From Pararhizobium sp. A13 (GTDB lineage: Bacteria > Pseudomonadota > Alphaproteobacteria > Rhizobiales > Rhizobiaceae), in the NCBI RefSeq assembly GCF_040126305.1, contig NZ_CP149510.1, positions 1,933,001 to 1,997,000 on the forward strand: DNA of 64,000 nucleotides. The letters run 5' to 3'. Below the pieces are notes generated by a model. It was not told the origin of the DNA and ran no database searches. It saw only the letters and a program-made list of their open reading frames with translations. A program made the position numbers and the translations under genes. Each line of letters begins with the position of its first letter. The stretch's first letter is position 1. Shown here piece after piece: positions 29,292 to 39,233 of the stretch.

Positions 29292-30167
29292 ATGGAAAAG
29301 CCCGTTATTACCCAGGCGATGATCAACGCCTATGACGAATACACCCATCTGACGCTCGACCGCCGCTCCTTCATGCAGAAGCTGACGATGTTGACCGGAT
29401 CGGCGGCGAGTGCTGCGGCCATCGCCCCCTTGCTTGCCGCCAACAGCGCCCAGGCGGAAATGGTACCCGAAGCCGATTCCCGGCTGAAGGCAGAGGACAT
29501 CACCTATCCCGGCACCGGCGGCGATATGAAGGGCTATCTCGTGCGCCCGGCCGATGCATCCGGCAAACTGCCGGCCGTCATCGTCATCCATGAGAACCGC
29601 GGCCTCAATCCACATATCCGCGACGTCGCCCGTCGCATGGCGCTGGAGGGTTTCGTGGCGCTGGCACCGGATTTCCTCTCGCCCGCCGGCGGTACGCCCT
29701 CGGACGAGGACAAGGCGCGCGAAATGATCGGCGCTCTGGATGGCAAGCAGACGGTCGACAATGCGGCTGCGACCGTGACCTTTCTTGAAGGCAACGACGC
29801 GACGACCGGCAAAGTAGGTGCGATCGGCTTTTGCTGGGGCGGCGGTCTGGTCAACAAGCTGGCCGTCGCATCGCCGGATCTGAAAGCCGGCGTCGCCTAT
29901 TACGGCGCCCAGCCGCCGGCCGAGGATGTGCCCAAGATCAAGGCGGCGCTGCTCCTGCAATATGCTGGCCTCGACGAACGCATCAATGCCGGTATCGACG
30001 CCTACAAGAAGGCTCTGACCGATAACGGCAAGGATTTCACTATCCATGTCTATGAGGGGGTCAATCACGCCTTCAACAACGACACCTCCGCTGCCCGCTA
30101 TGACAAGAAGGCGGCCGATCTCGCCTGGGGCCGGACGGTGGAGTTTTTGAAGGCGAAGCTGGCTTAG
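29292..30167 (+). CDS. Dienelactone hydrolase family protein, Tat-signal bearing
   Basis: 291 residues. After about 25 residues comes a twin-arginine signal, LDRRSFMQKLTMLTG, with a hydrophobic core and AQAEM cleavage near residue 57, so export is expected. The alpha/beta-hydrolase triad is visible: Cys in IGFCWGGGLVNK, Asp in LDERINAG, His in GVNHAFNND. Cys in place of Ser is the dienelactone hydrolase type. Homologues of this length include YghX. A natural substrate is unknown. GGAGG lies seven bases before the ATG. Confidence 0.88.
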   Translation: MEKPVITQAMINAYDEYTHLTLDRRSFMQKLTMLTGSAASAAAIAPLLAANSAQAEMVPEADSRLKAEDITYPGTGGDMKGYLVRPADASGKLPAVIVIHENRGLNPHIRDVARRMALEGFVALAPDFLSPAGGTPSDEDKAREMIGALDGKQTVDNAAATVTFLEGNDATTGKVGAIGFCWGGGLVNKLAVASPDLKAGVAYYGAQPPAEDVPKIKAALLLQYAGLDERINAGIDAYKKALTDNGKDFTIHVYEGVNHAFNNDTSAARYDKKAADLAWGRTVEFLKAKLA

Positions 30168-30536
30168 GAATTGGCCAGCAATGGCGCCGCGGCCTCCGAG
30201 GCGACCCTTCGCCAAGGCCTGCCGGCTGCGGTTGGCGTTCCGAAAGAGGGCCGGCCGTCTCTTGCCTGCGCCGTTCGCAAGCCCAAGCAAGGCAATTAAG
30301 GTTACTGCCTGCATGCGATGATTGACCCAAAAATGGTCAGCTTCGCCATCTTTGGTGACACTTCGGATTGGAGTATAGAGTTTGGGTCGACCCGTTGGGG
30401 GGCGGCTAAATGACCAACGCATATTGCATCAGACTTTTACGGCCGCGTTTTTTGGCCGGGTATCGATATTGGGGAATACAAAAAGGCCGCGCTTCCAAGG
30501 GAGTACGGCCTTTTTGTTTTAGCGCCTCGTGTTGGC
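30168..30536. other. Intergenic region without a recognised gene
   Basis: 369 bases between the dienelactone hydrolase gene and the LysR gene. The first 130 bases are GC-rich with no credible reading frame. The centre holds TTTGGGTCGACCCGTTGGG, a small palindrome. The right end has one strong intrinsic terminator, listed separately at 30480-30515. I see no tRNA or known RNA motif in it. Confidence 0.6.
30480..30515. terminator. Bidirectional intrinsic terminator downstream of the LysR gene
   Basis: AAAAAGGCCG pairs perfectly with CGGCCTTTTT around a 16-base loop, so both strands yield a GC stem and a U run. It sits 22 bp after the stop of the minus-strand LysR gene and would terminate it. 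Confidence 0.85.
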
Positions 30537-31487
30537 TTACCAGCCCGGCAGCATATGGCTCTGGCGCAGCCGCGGGTAGCGCGGGAAGTTCTTCATGTCG
30601 CCATCGAGGTCGTCGGTCGCTGTCGTCGGCGTGATGTTGTCGAGACAGGCGGTGATGTGATTGGTGATGGCATTCGACAGCGACGGCGACAGGCCGGGCC
30701 GCTTCATGATGCCGATCTGCACCGGCGCGAGCGCCGGGAAACCGTCGGCCTGGGTCAGCACCTTCATGCCGGTGCGCAGCGCCGATTCCGGCAGCACTGA
30801 AACGGCCATGCCGGCGAGCACCGCCGCCGCGACGACGGTCGACGACCAGCTGGTGAACAGGATGTTGTATTCCTTGCCAGTCGCGTCCAGCGCCGAGCAG
30901 GCCGCCTGCCGCCACAGGCAGTCGCGCTTGCCGACGGCGAGCGGCACGGGCGCGTTCTCCGGCAGCGGGTGGTTGATCGAGCTCACCCAGCAGAGCGGTT
31001 CGGTCCGGACCACGTCCGAGGCGCGGGCACGCGGATTGTGCGTGACCAGCGCAATGTCGAGATCCCCCTTGGCCATCTTCTCGGCGAGGTCCACCGAGGG
31101 CTCGCAGACGATATAGAGCTCGACGTTCGGATGCGTCTTGGCAAAACGGACGATGATCTCCGGCATATAGCGGTCGGCGTAGTCGTCGGGTGTGCCGATC
31201 CGCAGCGTGCCTTCCAGCCGGTTGTCGTCGAAGGAGGCGATCGCCTCGTTGTTAAGACGGATCATCCGCCGCGCGAAGTTCAAGAGGCGGTCGCCCTCCG
31301 TCGTCAGCCGGTTGCCGCGGCCGTCCTTCGCAAAGAGCTGCTTACCAATCCGTTCCTCCAGCCGGCGCATCTGCATCGAGACGGCTGACTGGGTCTTAAA
31401 GACACGGTCGGCCGCCTTGGTGAAGCTGCCGGTATCCGCGATGGCAACAAACGTCTGAAGCTGGTCGATATCGAGTGGTGCGGACAT
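30537..31487 (-). CDS. LysR-family transcriptional regulator (LrhA/HexA-like)
   Basis: 316 residues from the ATG at 31487; an upstream in-frame ATG at 31514 is less likely. The N-terminal winged helix reads DIDQLQTFVAIADTGSFTKA and TQSAVSMQMRRLEERIG. The effector domain contains GTPDDYADRYMPEIIVRF and CWVSSINHPLPENAPVPLAV, the latter typical of the LrhA/HexA branch that controls motility, surface or virulence traits. It is divergent from the DUF1127 gene, and the 226 bp between them may carry its operator. Targets and inducer are unknown. Confidence 0.88.
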   Translation of the reverse strand: MSAPLDIDQLQTFVAIADTGSFTKAADRVFKTQSAVSMQMRRLEERIGKQLFAKDGRGNRLTTEGDRLLNFARRMIRLNNEAIASFDDNRLEGTLRIGTPDDYADRYMPEIIVRFAKTHPNVELYIVCEPSVDLAEKMAKGDLDIALVTHNPRARASDVVRTEPLCWVSSINHPLPENAPVPLAVGKRDCLWRQAACSALDATGKEYNILFTSWSSTVVAAAVLAGMAVSVLPESALRTGMKVLTQADGFPALAPVQIGIMKRPGLSPSLSNAITNHITACLDNITPTTATDDLDGDMKNFPRYPRLRQSHMLPGW

Positions 31488-31713
31488 GGCCCAAGTTCCC
31501 AAAAGGTTACTCATAAAATTGTTTGATGAATATCATTAGAAACATTCGTTGGACTGATCAATAAGGATTTGCGAATTTGGTCCTGCAAATCACATCAACC
31601 GCCGCTCCGGTCCGCATTTGGCGGCGCCGGATCATCATCAAGTTTCGACCCGCCCCCGCGCCGACCTCCCTGCGGGGGAGGGTCGCTTCGTGCCTGCAAA
31701 AAGGAGCAGTATC

Positions 31714-32007
31714 ATGCGCACGACCGATCACACTCTCGATCTCACCCTAACCGGGAAGCTGTCCGCGACGTCCCGCCAGACGGGGCTGACGGGCGTGCTG
31801 ACATCGGTTTGGCGTCGTCTGCGAAACCGAAAAGCGATCGGCAGCCTGCACGACCTCGATGATCATCAGTTGCTCGACATCGGGCTTTGCCGCGAAGAAG
31901 TGCGCGAGGCACTGACCTCGTCGTTTTTCGATGATCCCGGTCGCCACCTGACGCAGGCGTCGCGCAACCGGACGAACACGTTCTACAGGAATGCGCGGCT
32001 CGATTGA
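31714..32007 (+). CDS. DUF1127 domain protein
   Basis: 97 residues with AAGGAG seven bases before the ATG. The C-terminal half carries the DUF1127 core: VWRRLRNRKAIGSLHDLDD, HQLLDIGLCREEVREAL. Small arginine-rich DUF1127 proteins in Rhizobiaceae have been reported to bind RNA and influence phosphate and carbon metabolism; whether this longer member does so is untested. It is divergent from the LysR regulator and may be its target. A terminator lies about 170 bp downstream. Confidence 0.85.
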   Translation: MRTTDHTLDLTLTGKLSATSRQTGLTGVLTSVWRRLRNRKAIGSLHDLDDHQLLDIGLCREEVREALTSSFFDDPGRHLTQASRNRTNTFYRNARLD

Positions 32008-32178
32008 TGATCGCATTCGCTGCGGCACGTTCCTGAGCGACGGGTCAGGAATTTCGCAGCAGTTCAAAGTTTTGTTGCGCGCCTCAAACGTTGAAAGACG
32101 TTCCGCGCAACAGGGACGCGCAGCCGCCTCTGTGCGTTACCGTTCCCCGCAGGGTTAGAGCCAATTGCCCTGCTGCTT

Positions 32179-32217
32179 GCCCGGTGCGTGGTCCCCAAGA
32201 CCAGCGCCGGGCTTTTT
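32179..32217 (+). terminator. Strong intrinsic terminator after the DUF1127 gene
   Basis: GCCCGG pairs with CCGGGC with an inner TGGTC-GACCA stem, followed by TTTTT. It lies about 170 bp past the DUF1127 stop. The intervening GC-rich stretch could be a long 3' UTR or an independent small RNA ending here; the sequence alone does not decide. Confidence 0.85.
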
Positions 32218-32269
32218 CGTTTCTGGGGATTAAGTGTCACGGGTAGTGGCCTGGGATGGCGTTGTCCCG

Positions 32270-33103
32270 TCAGGCGGTGGTGTTCTTCCGATACGTCTCA
32301 AACAGCCCGTCGATGTTCTTCTGATATTCCTTCTGTGCTTCCAGTCCGCTGTCGAACATGCTGTTGAACATATCGGTGAAGGGCGCCATGGGGCTCTTGT
32401 CCGTAGGCTTCTCTTCCGGGGTCGGCGCTACCGTCGCACTACCGCTCATCATGTCCTGAAAAGCCTTGATGAAGGGATTGGCGGCAAACACGTCGGGGGC
32501 GGATTGCTGTTTTTCTTCCGGTTTGCCGATGCCGAAAAAGCCCTGCATCGCCTGCGTGAAGGGGTTGTCGAAGGGATTGGGAGCCGGTTGCGGTTTCTTG
32601 ATAAATCCGGAGGCTTCCAGCCAAGGCTTCATCATGGCTTCCATCGGCGTGTTGGCAAAGGGGTTCTGCATGCCGCCCATCTGGCCTGAGGCCTGCTTGA
32701 ACAGCCCGCCCATGATCGCGCTCGCCATCACCGGCAGCATCTGCTTGTAGATTTCCTGGCCGACGCCGGTCATCTGGGCCGCTTGCGCGGAGACCGCCTG
32801 CAACATCTCCTTGGAGCCGAAAAGCTGGTCGAGAACGCTGTTGCCGTCGGCCATGCCCTGCGGCGTGAAGGCCTTGCTCATGTCCTCGAAATACTGCGCG
32901 TAGTTGCCGCTCGACATGGCGGTCAGCAAGGCGCCGAAATCATAGGGGTTGGCGGCGTTGCGTTTGAGCGCGGTGGAGAAGGCCGGCATCAGTGCGGCGG
33001 TCGCCTTGGCCATCTGTTCCTGGGCAAGGCCGAATTGCTTGGCCATCACGTCCATGGCATTGCCGTTCTGCGCCTGCATCATCATGTCAAAAAGCGGAAT
33101 CAT
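32270..33103 (-). CDS. DUF937-like domain protein
   Basis: 277 residues from the ATG at 33103, with GGAGAGGACTGGAG immediately upstream; the longer frame to 33136 is rejected. It opens MIPLFDMMMQAQNGNAMDVM and is rich in Met, Gln and Ala through residue 150 (QIYKQMLPVMASAIMGGLF region). A proline-rich tail with repeated NPF motifs (NPFANTP, NPFDNPFTQ, ANPFIKAF) follows. The first half fits DUF937, a family of unknown function. It is a single gene, with its own strong ribosome-binding site. Confidence 0.8.
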   Translation of the reverse strand: MIPLFDMMMQAQNGNAMDVMAKQFGLAQEQMAKATAALMPAFSTALKRNAANPYDFGALLTAMSSGNYAQYFEDMSKAFTPQGMADGNSVLDQLFGSKEMLQAVSAQAAQMTGVGQEIYKQMLPVMASAIMGGLFKQASGQMGGMQNPFANTPMEAMMKPWLEASGFIKKPQPAPNPFDNPFTQAMQGFFGIGKPEEKQQSAPDVFAANPFIKAFQDMMSGSATVAPTPEEKPTDKSPMAPFTDMFNSMFDSGLEAQKEYQKNIDGLFETYRKNTTA

Positions 33104-33283
33104 CTCCAGTCCTCTCCTGCGGGCGAAACGACGCATGTCGTTGCACTATAACGGGAAAAAGCCGGGTGGGAACCGCTTTTTATTAGCCGGGACAAAAGGG
33201 GGGCGGCGGCCCGTGTTGCCCACTCCCCAAGCCGCTGATAGGCGCTTATGGTGATTGCTGTTTTGGAAATCGGAAAAATACGC

Positions 33284-33718
33284 ATGAAAACACCCATCAT
33301 CGACATCATTGCCGAAAATCCTGAACCGGAGCACCGCGCAGCAATCGTTGCGCCACTGGAGGCGTACAACGAGGCGAGCAAGGGGGCCGTCGAGGACAAG
33401 GCGGATTTCGCGATCCTGCTCCGTGAACCGGACACGGGCAAGGTCGTCGGCGGGCTGTATGGCATCGACGGCTACGGCTGGGCCTTCGTGAAATATCTTG
33501 CGATACCGGATCAGTATCGCGGCCAGGGCCTTGGTTCTCGCTTGATCCAGGAGGCTGAGAATATCGCTCGTGCCCGCGGCTATCTCGGCGTCTGGCTGGA
33601 TACCTTCGAATTTCAGGCCAAGCCTTTTTATGAAAAGCTTGGCTACCAGGTGTTCGGCGAGCTCGAAGGCGGGCCGAACGCCATTCCCCGATATTTCCTG
33701 AAAAAACGGTTCTCCTGA
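33284..33718 (+). CDS. GNAT-family N-acetyltransferase
   Basis: 144 residues from the ATG at 33284; an in-frame ATG at 33248 would add 12 residues and cannot be excluded. The acetyl-CoA binding motif is AIPDQYRGQGLGSRLIQEA, and FQAKPFYEKLGYQVFGEL is the conserved C-terminal block. The substrate may be a small amine or a protein N-terminus; nothing nearby tells. It is convergent with gshA, 9 bp apart. Confidence 0.88.
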   Translation: MKTPIIDIIAENPEPEHRAAIVAPLEAYNEASKGAVEDKADFAILLREPDTGKVVGGLYGIDGYGWAFVKYLAIPDQYRGQGLGSRLIQEAENIARARGYLGVWLDTFEFQAKPFYEKLGYQVFGELEGGPNAIPRYFLKKRFS

Positions 33719-33727
33719 GGGTGGCGC

Positions 33728-35101
33728 TTAATACTGGTACTCAGTGAAAACCGGATCGACCGAGCCGTTCCAGCGGCCGTTGTAGAGCGATAGCAGGTCC
33801 TCGGCGAGCGTTGCCTTCTTTGCCAGCACCTCGTCGAGCGGCGCGAGAAAGATGCTCTCATCGACCTCGTCGCTGTTCAGCCGGTTGCGGTTCTTCAGGC
33901 CAAGACGGGAGATCGAGAGGACTTCACGGGCAATGTCGAACAGCGATGTGCCCTTGTGTTTGGCCGCAAGCGCCTGTGCCGGCACGGCGTCGCGCATGGC
34001 GATCGTATCCTCGTAGGTCCAGGAGCGGGTCAGGTCTTCGGCCGCGTCAAGCGCTGCGTCGTCGTAGAGCAGGCCGACCCAGAAGGCCGGCAGCGCACAG
34101 ATGCGGCGCCATGGACCGCCGTCGGCGCCGCGCATTTCGAGGAAGCGCTTCAGCCGCACATCGGGGAACAGCGTCGAAAGATGGTTGGTCCAATCGCCCA
34201 TATTGGGCTCCCAGTCGGCCAGTTCCCCCTTCAGGGCGCCGTTCATGAACTGGCGGAAGGTGACGTGCGTACAGTCATGGTAGTGGCCGTCGCGCACGAC
34301 GAAATACATCGGCACGTCGAGCGCCCATTTGACATAGTCTTCGAAGCCGAAATCCGCGTTGAAGGCGACTGGCAGAACACCGGCGCGCTGGTTGTCGGTG
34401 TCGCGCCAGATATTGCCGCGCCAGGAGAGCAATCCGTTCGGCTTGCCGTCGGTGAAGGGCGAGCTTGCAAACAGTGCCGTCGACAGCGGCTGCAGCTTCA
34501 GCGACACCTGCATCTTGCGGCGCATGTCGTCTTCGGAGGAGAAGTCGAGATTCACCTGGATCGTGCACGTGCGATACATCATGTCGAGCCCTTGGGTGCC
34601 GACCTTCGGCATGTAGCGGCTCATGATGTCGTAGCGGGATTTCGGCATGTGCGGCGTCTCAGTAAAGGTCCATTTCGGTGAACCGCCGATGCCGAGGAAA
34701 CGGATGCCGAGCGGCTCCGCGATTTCGCGCAACACGGCGAGGTGCTGGTTGGATTCCTTGCAGGTCTGGTGCAGGTTTTCGAGCGGTGCGCCCGAAAGCT
34801 CGAACTGACCGCCGGGCTCCAGCGAGATCGCGCCCTGGCCGGATTGTTCGGCAAGGCCGATGATGTTGCCGGCGTCGATGATCGGTTCCCAGCCGCTTTT
34901 CTCAGCCATGCCGTTCAGAAGCGCCGAGATGCTGGCCTCGCCGAAATAGGGGACTGGGCTGTTGTCGGCCTTGAAGAAGGCGAACTTCTCATGCTCCGTC
35001 CCGATGCGGAACCGTTCCTTCGGCTTGTTGCCCTGAGCCAGGTATTCGGTCAGGTCTGCGACGGAGCTAGCCGGCGTCTGGTCGGTGGTGTCTCTGGCCA
35101 T
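33728..35101 (-). CDS. gshA: Glutamate-cysteine ligase
   Basis: 457 residues of the GCS2-type ligase found in alphaproteobacteria and plants. Diagnostic segments are RIGTEHEKFAFF (metal/ATP binding), ISLEPGGQFELSGAPLE, and FLGIGGSPKW. It joins glutamate and cysteine to give gamma-glutamylcysteine, the first and rate-limiting step of glutathione synthesis. It lies downstream of rsmE on the same strand, 146 bp away, an order I recall as frequent in Rhizobiaceae. Two further glutathione-linked genes (a GST and a MAPEG-like protein) are elsewhere in the window but not co-transcribed. Confidence 0.95.
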   Translation of the reverse strand: MARDTTDQTPASSVADLTEYLAQGNKPKERFRIGTEHEKFAFFKADNSPVPYFGEASISALLNGMAEKSGWEPIIDAGNIIGLAEQSGQGAISLEPGGQFELSGAPLENLHQTCKESNQHLAVLREIAEPLGIRFLGIGGSPKWTFTETPHMPKSRYDIMSRYMPKVGTQGLDMMYRTCTIQVNLDFSSEDDMRRKMQVSLKLQPLSTALFASSPFTDGKPNGLLSWRGNIWRDTDNQRAGVLPVAFNADFGFEDYVKWALDVPMYFVVRDGHYHDCTHVTFRQFMNGALKGELADWEPNMGDWTNHLSTLFPDVRLKRFLEMRGADGGPWRRICALPAFWVGLLYDDAALDAAEDLTRSWTYEDTIAMRDAVPAQALAAKHKGTSLFDIAREVLSISRLGLKNRNRLNSDEVDESIFLAPLDEVLAKKATLAEDLLSLYNGRWNGSVDPVFTEYQY

Positions 35102-35247
35102 GGGCGTCTTCTTTTGAACAGGCGGAACCTGCCGGGCGGCAGATGTCAGGAGGGTGATTGAACCGGATTGAGGTGGCGTGCAAGTGAAATTGTTTCAAGG
35201 CCGGTTCAAATTTTCAACACCTTATCGGCACCGAAATGACACAGCCG

Positions 35248-35985
35248 CTACTGCCAGTCGCCGATGGTCGCCTGGATCACCGCCATGGCGGCGACGGCGG
35301 CCGTATCGGCCCGGAGGATACGCGGTCCGAGCGGAATAGCGGTGACGAAATCGCGGCTGCGCAGCAAGCTGCGCTCGGCATCGGAGAAGCCGCCTTCGGG
35401 CCCGATCAGCAGGGCCAGTTTGCGCTCCTTTACGCCGGCCAGAACCGGCAGCGGATTTTGCCCGGCATCTCCCTCGTCGCAGAAAATGATGCGCCGGTCT
35501 TCCGGCCAGGTCGCCAGAACGTCTTCCAGTTTGCGCGGCTCCGCCACCTGCGGAATGCCGAGCACGCCGCATTGCTCGACCGCCTCGATGACATTGGCCC
35601 GGACCCGGTCCATGTTGCTGATCTTGCCCTGCACATGCTGGGTCATCACCGGTTGCAGCAGGCCGGCGCCCATCTCGACGGCCTTCTGCACGAGATAGTC
35701 GAGCCTGCCGACCTTCAACGGCGCGAACAGATACTGCAGATCGCACGGGGCGGGCTGTGGCCGCGTCTGCTCGGTCGCGGTCAAGAGCAGGCGTTTCTTG
35801 CTCGGAAAGGAAAGCTCCGCCCGCCACTCGCCATCGCGGCCATTGAAAACGAGAACGGCATCGCCCTCTTCGAAGCGCAGCACGTTGACGAGGTAGTTGA
35901 ACTGTTCCTTGCCGGCTTCGTAAACGGCGCCGGTGGCGAGCGGCGCGTCGATGAAGAGCCGCTGCATGCGGAAATTGGCGCGCAT
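35248..35985 (-). CDS. rsmE: 16S rRNA (uracil-1498-N3)-methyltransferase RsmE
   Basis: 245 residues. An N-terminal PUA-like part ([20 protein letters not shown]) precedes a SPOUT methyltransferase core. The knot is built from [19 protein letters not shown] and [20 protein letters not shown], both strong RsmE motifs. It methylates U1498 in the decoding centre of 16S rRNA. It starts 10 bp after the PiT transporter stop on the same strand and is probably co-transcribed with it. Confidence 0.95.
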   Translation of the reverse strand: MRANFRMQRLFIDAPLATGAVYEAGKEQFNYLVNVLRFEEGDAVLVFNGRDGEWRAELSFPSKKRLLLTATEQTRPQPAPCDLQYLFAPLKVGRLDYLVQKAVEMGAGLLQPVMTQHVQGKISNMDRVRANVIEAVEQCGVLGIPQVAEPRKLEDVLATWPEDRRIIFCDEGDAGQNPLPVLAGVKERKLALLIGPEGGFSDAERSLLRSRDFVTAIPLGPRILRADTAAVAAMAVIQATIGDWQ

Positions 35986-35995
35986 GTCGTATCCT

Positions 35996-37501
35996 TTAGA
36001 TGAAAAGCGCCGCGAGGACGCAGTAGACGGCTGCCGAAAGCAGCGCCGAAACGGGGACGGTGATGACCCATGCGCCGACGATCGTCATGAAATGCGATCG
36101 CCGCACCAGCCGTCGCCGGTGCAACTCTTCAGGACTGTGTTCGACGTATCGCTCGAAGTCCGCGTGTCCGGTCTTGCGGCGAACATATTCAAGGCGCCGC
36201 CTCGAATTGCGGGTGTACCATTCGCGGAAGAAGCCGATGCCGAAAACGGCGCCGACAGCGGTGTGCGTGGTGGACACGGGCAGTCCGAGCGTCGTTGCCA
36301 GTATGACGGTGATCGCCGTTGCCAAGGCAACGCAGAAGGCGCGCATCGGGTTGAGCCTGGTGATCTCTTCGCCGACGACATGGATCAGCTTCGGCCCGAA
36401 CAGAAGCAGCCCGCAGGAGATACCGAAAGCTCCGATCAGCATGACCCACAGCGGCACATGGGTTGTCTGCAGGATAGCCAGGCCGTTAACGTTTGCCACG
36501 ATCCCCGAAAGCGGCCCGACGGCGTTGGAAACGTCGTTCGCCCCATGGGCAAAGGATAAAAGTGCGGCCGACAGGATCAGCGGCATCCGGAACAGCTTGC
36601 GCAGCGACTGGTTGCGGTTGTCGAGCCCTTGCGCCTGACGGACGATCCATGGCCTGCAGGCAAGAACGGTGGCGGCGGTCACGGCCAAGCCTATGAGGAT
36701 GCCGTTCGTCAGCGAAATAGTGACGACTTTTTCCAGCCCGATCACCGCAAAATAGGTGGCGAAGGAGCCGGTCATCGTGGCGATCAGAATGGGGGTCCAG
36801 AAGATCGCCGCGTCGACCTTGTCTTCGCGGTAGATGATGAAGGTCTTGATGAAGGCAAGGAGCAGCGCCGCGATGCCGCCGCCCAGGATGGGCGAAACCA
36901 TCCAGCTTGCCGTTATTCCCGCAAGCGATACCCAGTGGACGGCGGAAATGCCTGCAGCCGCGACACCGGATCCGAGAATACTTCCGACGATCGAATGGGT
37001 GGTTGAAATCGGTGCGCTGGACCATGTCGCGATGTTGATCCAGACTGCGGCTGAAATCAGCGCCGCCATCATCACCCAGACGAAGGAAAGGCCCGTCGGC
37101 ATTTGGGCCGCATCGACAATGCCGGCCTCGATGGTGGAGACGACGCGGCCGCCGGCAAACACGGCGCCTGCGATCTCGAAGATGGCGGCGATGACAAGCG
37201 CCATCGTCATGCTAATCGCTTTGGATCCGACCGCCGCGCCGACATTGTTGGTGACGTCGTTGGCGCCGATATTCATCGCCATGTAGCCGGCGACAGCGGC
37301 GGCGGCAATGATGATTAGGTAACCCGGCTGCTCGGACACATAGGCAGCGGCAAAAATCATGCTGACGACAAGGAAGAGAATTCCAAGGCCAACGCCCGCC
37401 CATGGCTTCAGGACATGCTGCGTGGCCTGTTCAGTGAGGGTTACCTTGTCCAGATATTCGTCGAGCGTTGGTTTTTCCAGGCGCGGGCGCGGCTTTGCCA
37501 C
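35996..37501 (-). CDS. pit: Inorganic phosphate transporter, PiT family
   Basis: 501 residues with about ten to twelve membrane helices and the two signature repeats of the family, [17 protein letters not shown] (near residue 80) and [17 protein letters not shown] (near residue 320). It takes up metal-phosphate with protons at low affinity. An N-terminal cytoplasmic region of about 30 residues and a basic C-terminal loop ([16 protein letters not shown]) are present. Unlike many rhizobial pit genes, no phoU-like gene precedes it. It is followed closely by rsmE. Confidence 0.93.
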   Translation of the reverse strand: MAKPRPRLEKPTLDEYLDKVTLTEQATQHVLKPWAGVGLGILFLVVSMIFAAAYVSEQPGYLIIIAAAAVAGYMAMNIGANDVTNNVGAAVGSKAISMTMALVIAAIFEIAGAVFAGGRVVSTIEAGIVDAAQMPTGLSFVWVMMAALISAAVWINIATWSSAPISTTHSIVGSILGSGVAAAGISAVHWVSLAGITASWMVSPILGGGIAALLLAFIKTFIIYREDKVDAAIFWTPILIATMTGSFATYFAVIGLEKVVTISLTNGILIGLAVTAATVLACRPWIVRQAQGLDNRNQSLRKLFRMPLILSAALLSFAHGANDVSNAVGPLSGIVANVNGLAILQTTHVPLWVMLIGAFGISCGLLLFGPKLIHVVGEEITRLNPMRAFCVALATAITVILATTLGLPVSTTHTAVGAVFGIGFFREWYTRNSRRRLEYVRRKTGHADFERYVEHSPEELHRRRLVRRSHFMTIVGAWVITVPVSALLSAAVYCVLAALFI

Positions 37502-37593
37502 CGTCGATTCTCCAGTTCATGCCGCCGAGGCGTTAGAAAGCGTAGCGATATCAGGCGTAGCTCGTGCCAAGCTATCCATGTGATGTCGGGAGC

Positions 37594-38100
37594 TTATCGC
37601 GCCACGGCCTGCGGGGCAGGGTTCATGGTGGCAAGCAGACGCTGTTCAAAGCTCAGAATAATATCCCTGAGCATCGGCTCGGCGACGCGGCTGGCGCCTT
37701 CTGCGAAGCTTACCCATTCCATCTTCCGGCTGCCTTTTTCCGGGAAGTTCTTCAGCATGTCCAGGACGACCAGGGGGTAGACCTGGACCATGCACTCGAT
37801 TTTCAGGCCGTGGTCCATGGCCTTGTCGTACATGTAGAAGCCGATCCGTTCCGCGCCGGCTTCGCCCTTGACACCAGCTTCTTCATAGGCTTCGCGTGCG
37901 GCAGCTTCATGACATAGCTTGCCTTCCATCGGCCAGCCCTTGGGGATGACCCAGCGACCGGTGTCGCGGCTGGTGATGAGCAGCATTTCCGGCACCGCGC
38001 TCTTCTTCTTGAATCGATAGCACAGTGCGGCGCATTGCATTCTCACCGGACGGCGAAACATCAGGCGGACGTCTGCGGCTATGCGATTCAGAATGTTCAA
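37594..38100 (-). CDS. Nudix hydrolase
   Basis: 168 residues. The Nudix box is visible in PKGWPMEGKLCHEAAAREA followed by YEEAGVKGE, with REAYEEAG as the metal-binding core. The usual first glutamate of the box is replaced by a shifted pattern. It hydrolyses a nucleoside diphosphate linked to another moiety; inositol-polyphosphate or dinucleotide substrates are common for this subgroup. The basic N-terminus DVRLMFRRPVRMQC is typical of rhizobial members. It stands alone. Confidence 0.87.
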   Translation of the reverse strand: MNILNRIAADVRLMFRRPVRMQCAALCYRFKKKSAVPEMLLITSRDTGRWVIPKGWPMEGKLCHEAAAREAYEEAGVKGEAGAERIGFYMYDKAMDHGLKIECMVQVYPLVVLDMLKNFPEKGSRKMEWVSFAEGASRVAEPMLRDIILSFEQRLLATMNPAPQAVAR

Positions 38101-38342
38101 CGTCGGTGCATCCTTTCAAAACAAAGAATCAATCAATCTGCAATATCGCTCGAGTATGCTCGCTTTATGCGGCCTGTAAACGCACAGATTTTATGAAACA
38201 CATATAGTATTCGCGGCGCCCCTAATGAAGGGGGCGGAGGCGCGGAAGACGGGCAATTTAGTGGGATTGCGCTGCCAAAATGTGCCGTTCGCGCCCTTTT
38301 AGAGTATCTTTGCGGCATTGGCGAGATGCCCACAGAAATTAT

Positions 38343-39233
38343 TTAGAGGTCGTTCGCATCGCCATCGCGACCGGCAAAGCCTTTGACTGACGGCCCCCCG
38401 TTTTGACGTTCCCGTTGCTGTTGTCTCAGTTGCGAAATGCGGGCCCATTCCCCCGTCCGTTCCGCCTCGCGCGTCGCCATGATGATGAAGTCGATATGGG
38501 CCTGCGCCGCCTCCCGGGCCGCCTGCGCATTGCCGGCCATGATGGCCTCGTAGATGGCTTCGTGCTGGGCGAGCAACTTGTCACCCGCGCCGGGGGCGGC
38601 AAACAGCACCTCGCGGCTGAAGAAGATGCCGCCGCTCAGCAGCCGGTAGCAGGCCCTCAACGTATGCAGCAGGATGATGTTGTGGGCCGCTTCGCCGATG
38701 GCGCTGTGCAGTTCGACATCGGTCTTCAGCCCGCCTTCCGCGGAGCCCACGAGATGCGCGGCGCGCATCTCTTCCATGATGTGCGTCAGCATTTCCCTGT
38801 CGAAGCGGGTGGCGCGCCGTGCGGCAAACTCCGCCGTCATGCCCTCCAGTTCGCGGCGATATTCGAGATAGTCCTGCGTCGCCTTCTCGTGCCGGCCAAT
38901 CAGTTCGATCACCGGTTTGGAAAAGATCTGGCCGATGACATCCGCGACAAAGGTACCGCCGCCGTGATGGCTGACGAGCAGTCCGCGTGCTTCCAGTTCC
39001 TTCAGCGCCTCCCGTAAAATGGGCCGGGAGACGTCGAATCGGCGCGACAACTCCCTTTCGCTCGGCAGCCGTTCGCCATCGCGCAACACGCCTTCGAGAA
39101 TCAGGAGTTCGATTTGGTGGATGATTTCGGCGGATGTCCGGCTGTGAGGGATGCGGGCATAGGCATCAATGGTGTCGTCGGTCACGGCGGCTCTCCTTGC
39201 CGTCAATCTAGTCATCTGCGCCAAAGTGGTCAA
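38343..39233 (-). CDS. GntR-family regulator, FadR subfamily
   Basis: 296 residues. The winged helix lies at about residues 35-100 (SAEIIHQIELLILEGVL, GERLPSERELSRRFDVS, RPILREALKELEARGLL). It is followed by an all-helical FCD ligand domain with the metal-ligand pattern VELHSAIGEAAHNIIL and LAQHEAIYEAIMAG. Such regulators bind small carboxylates, sugar acids or acyl-CoAs. It is divergent from the DUF3422 gene; the 127 bp between them contain CCACTTTG and CAAAGTGG halves that could be an operator. The target is unknown. Confidence 0.9.
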   Translation of the reverse strand: MTTLAQMTRLTARRAAVTDDTIDAYARIPHSRTSAEIIHQIELLILEGVLRDGERLPSERELSRRFDVSRPILREALKELEARGLLVSHHGGGTFVADVIGQIFSKPVIELIGRHEKATQDYLEYRRELEGMTAEFAARRATRFDREMLTHIMEEMRAAHLVGSAEGGLKTDVELHSAIGEAAHNIILLHTLRACYRLLSGGIFFSREVLFAAPGAGDKLLAQHEAIYEAIMAGNAQAAREAAQAHIDFIIMATREAERTGEWARISQLRQQQRERQNGGPSVKGFAGRDGDANDL

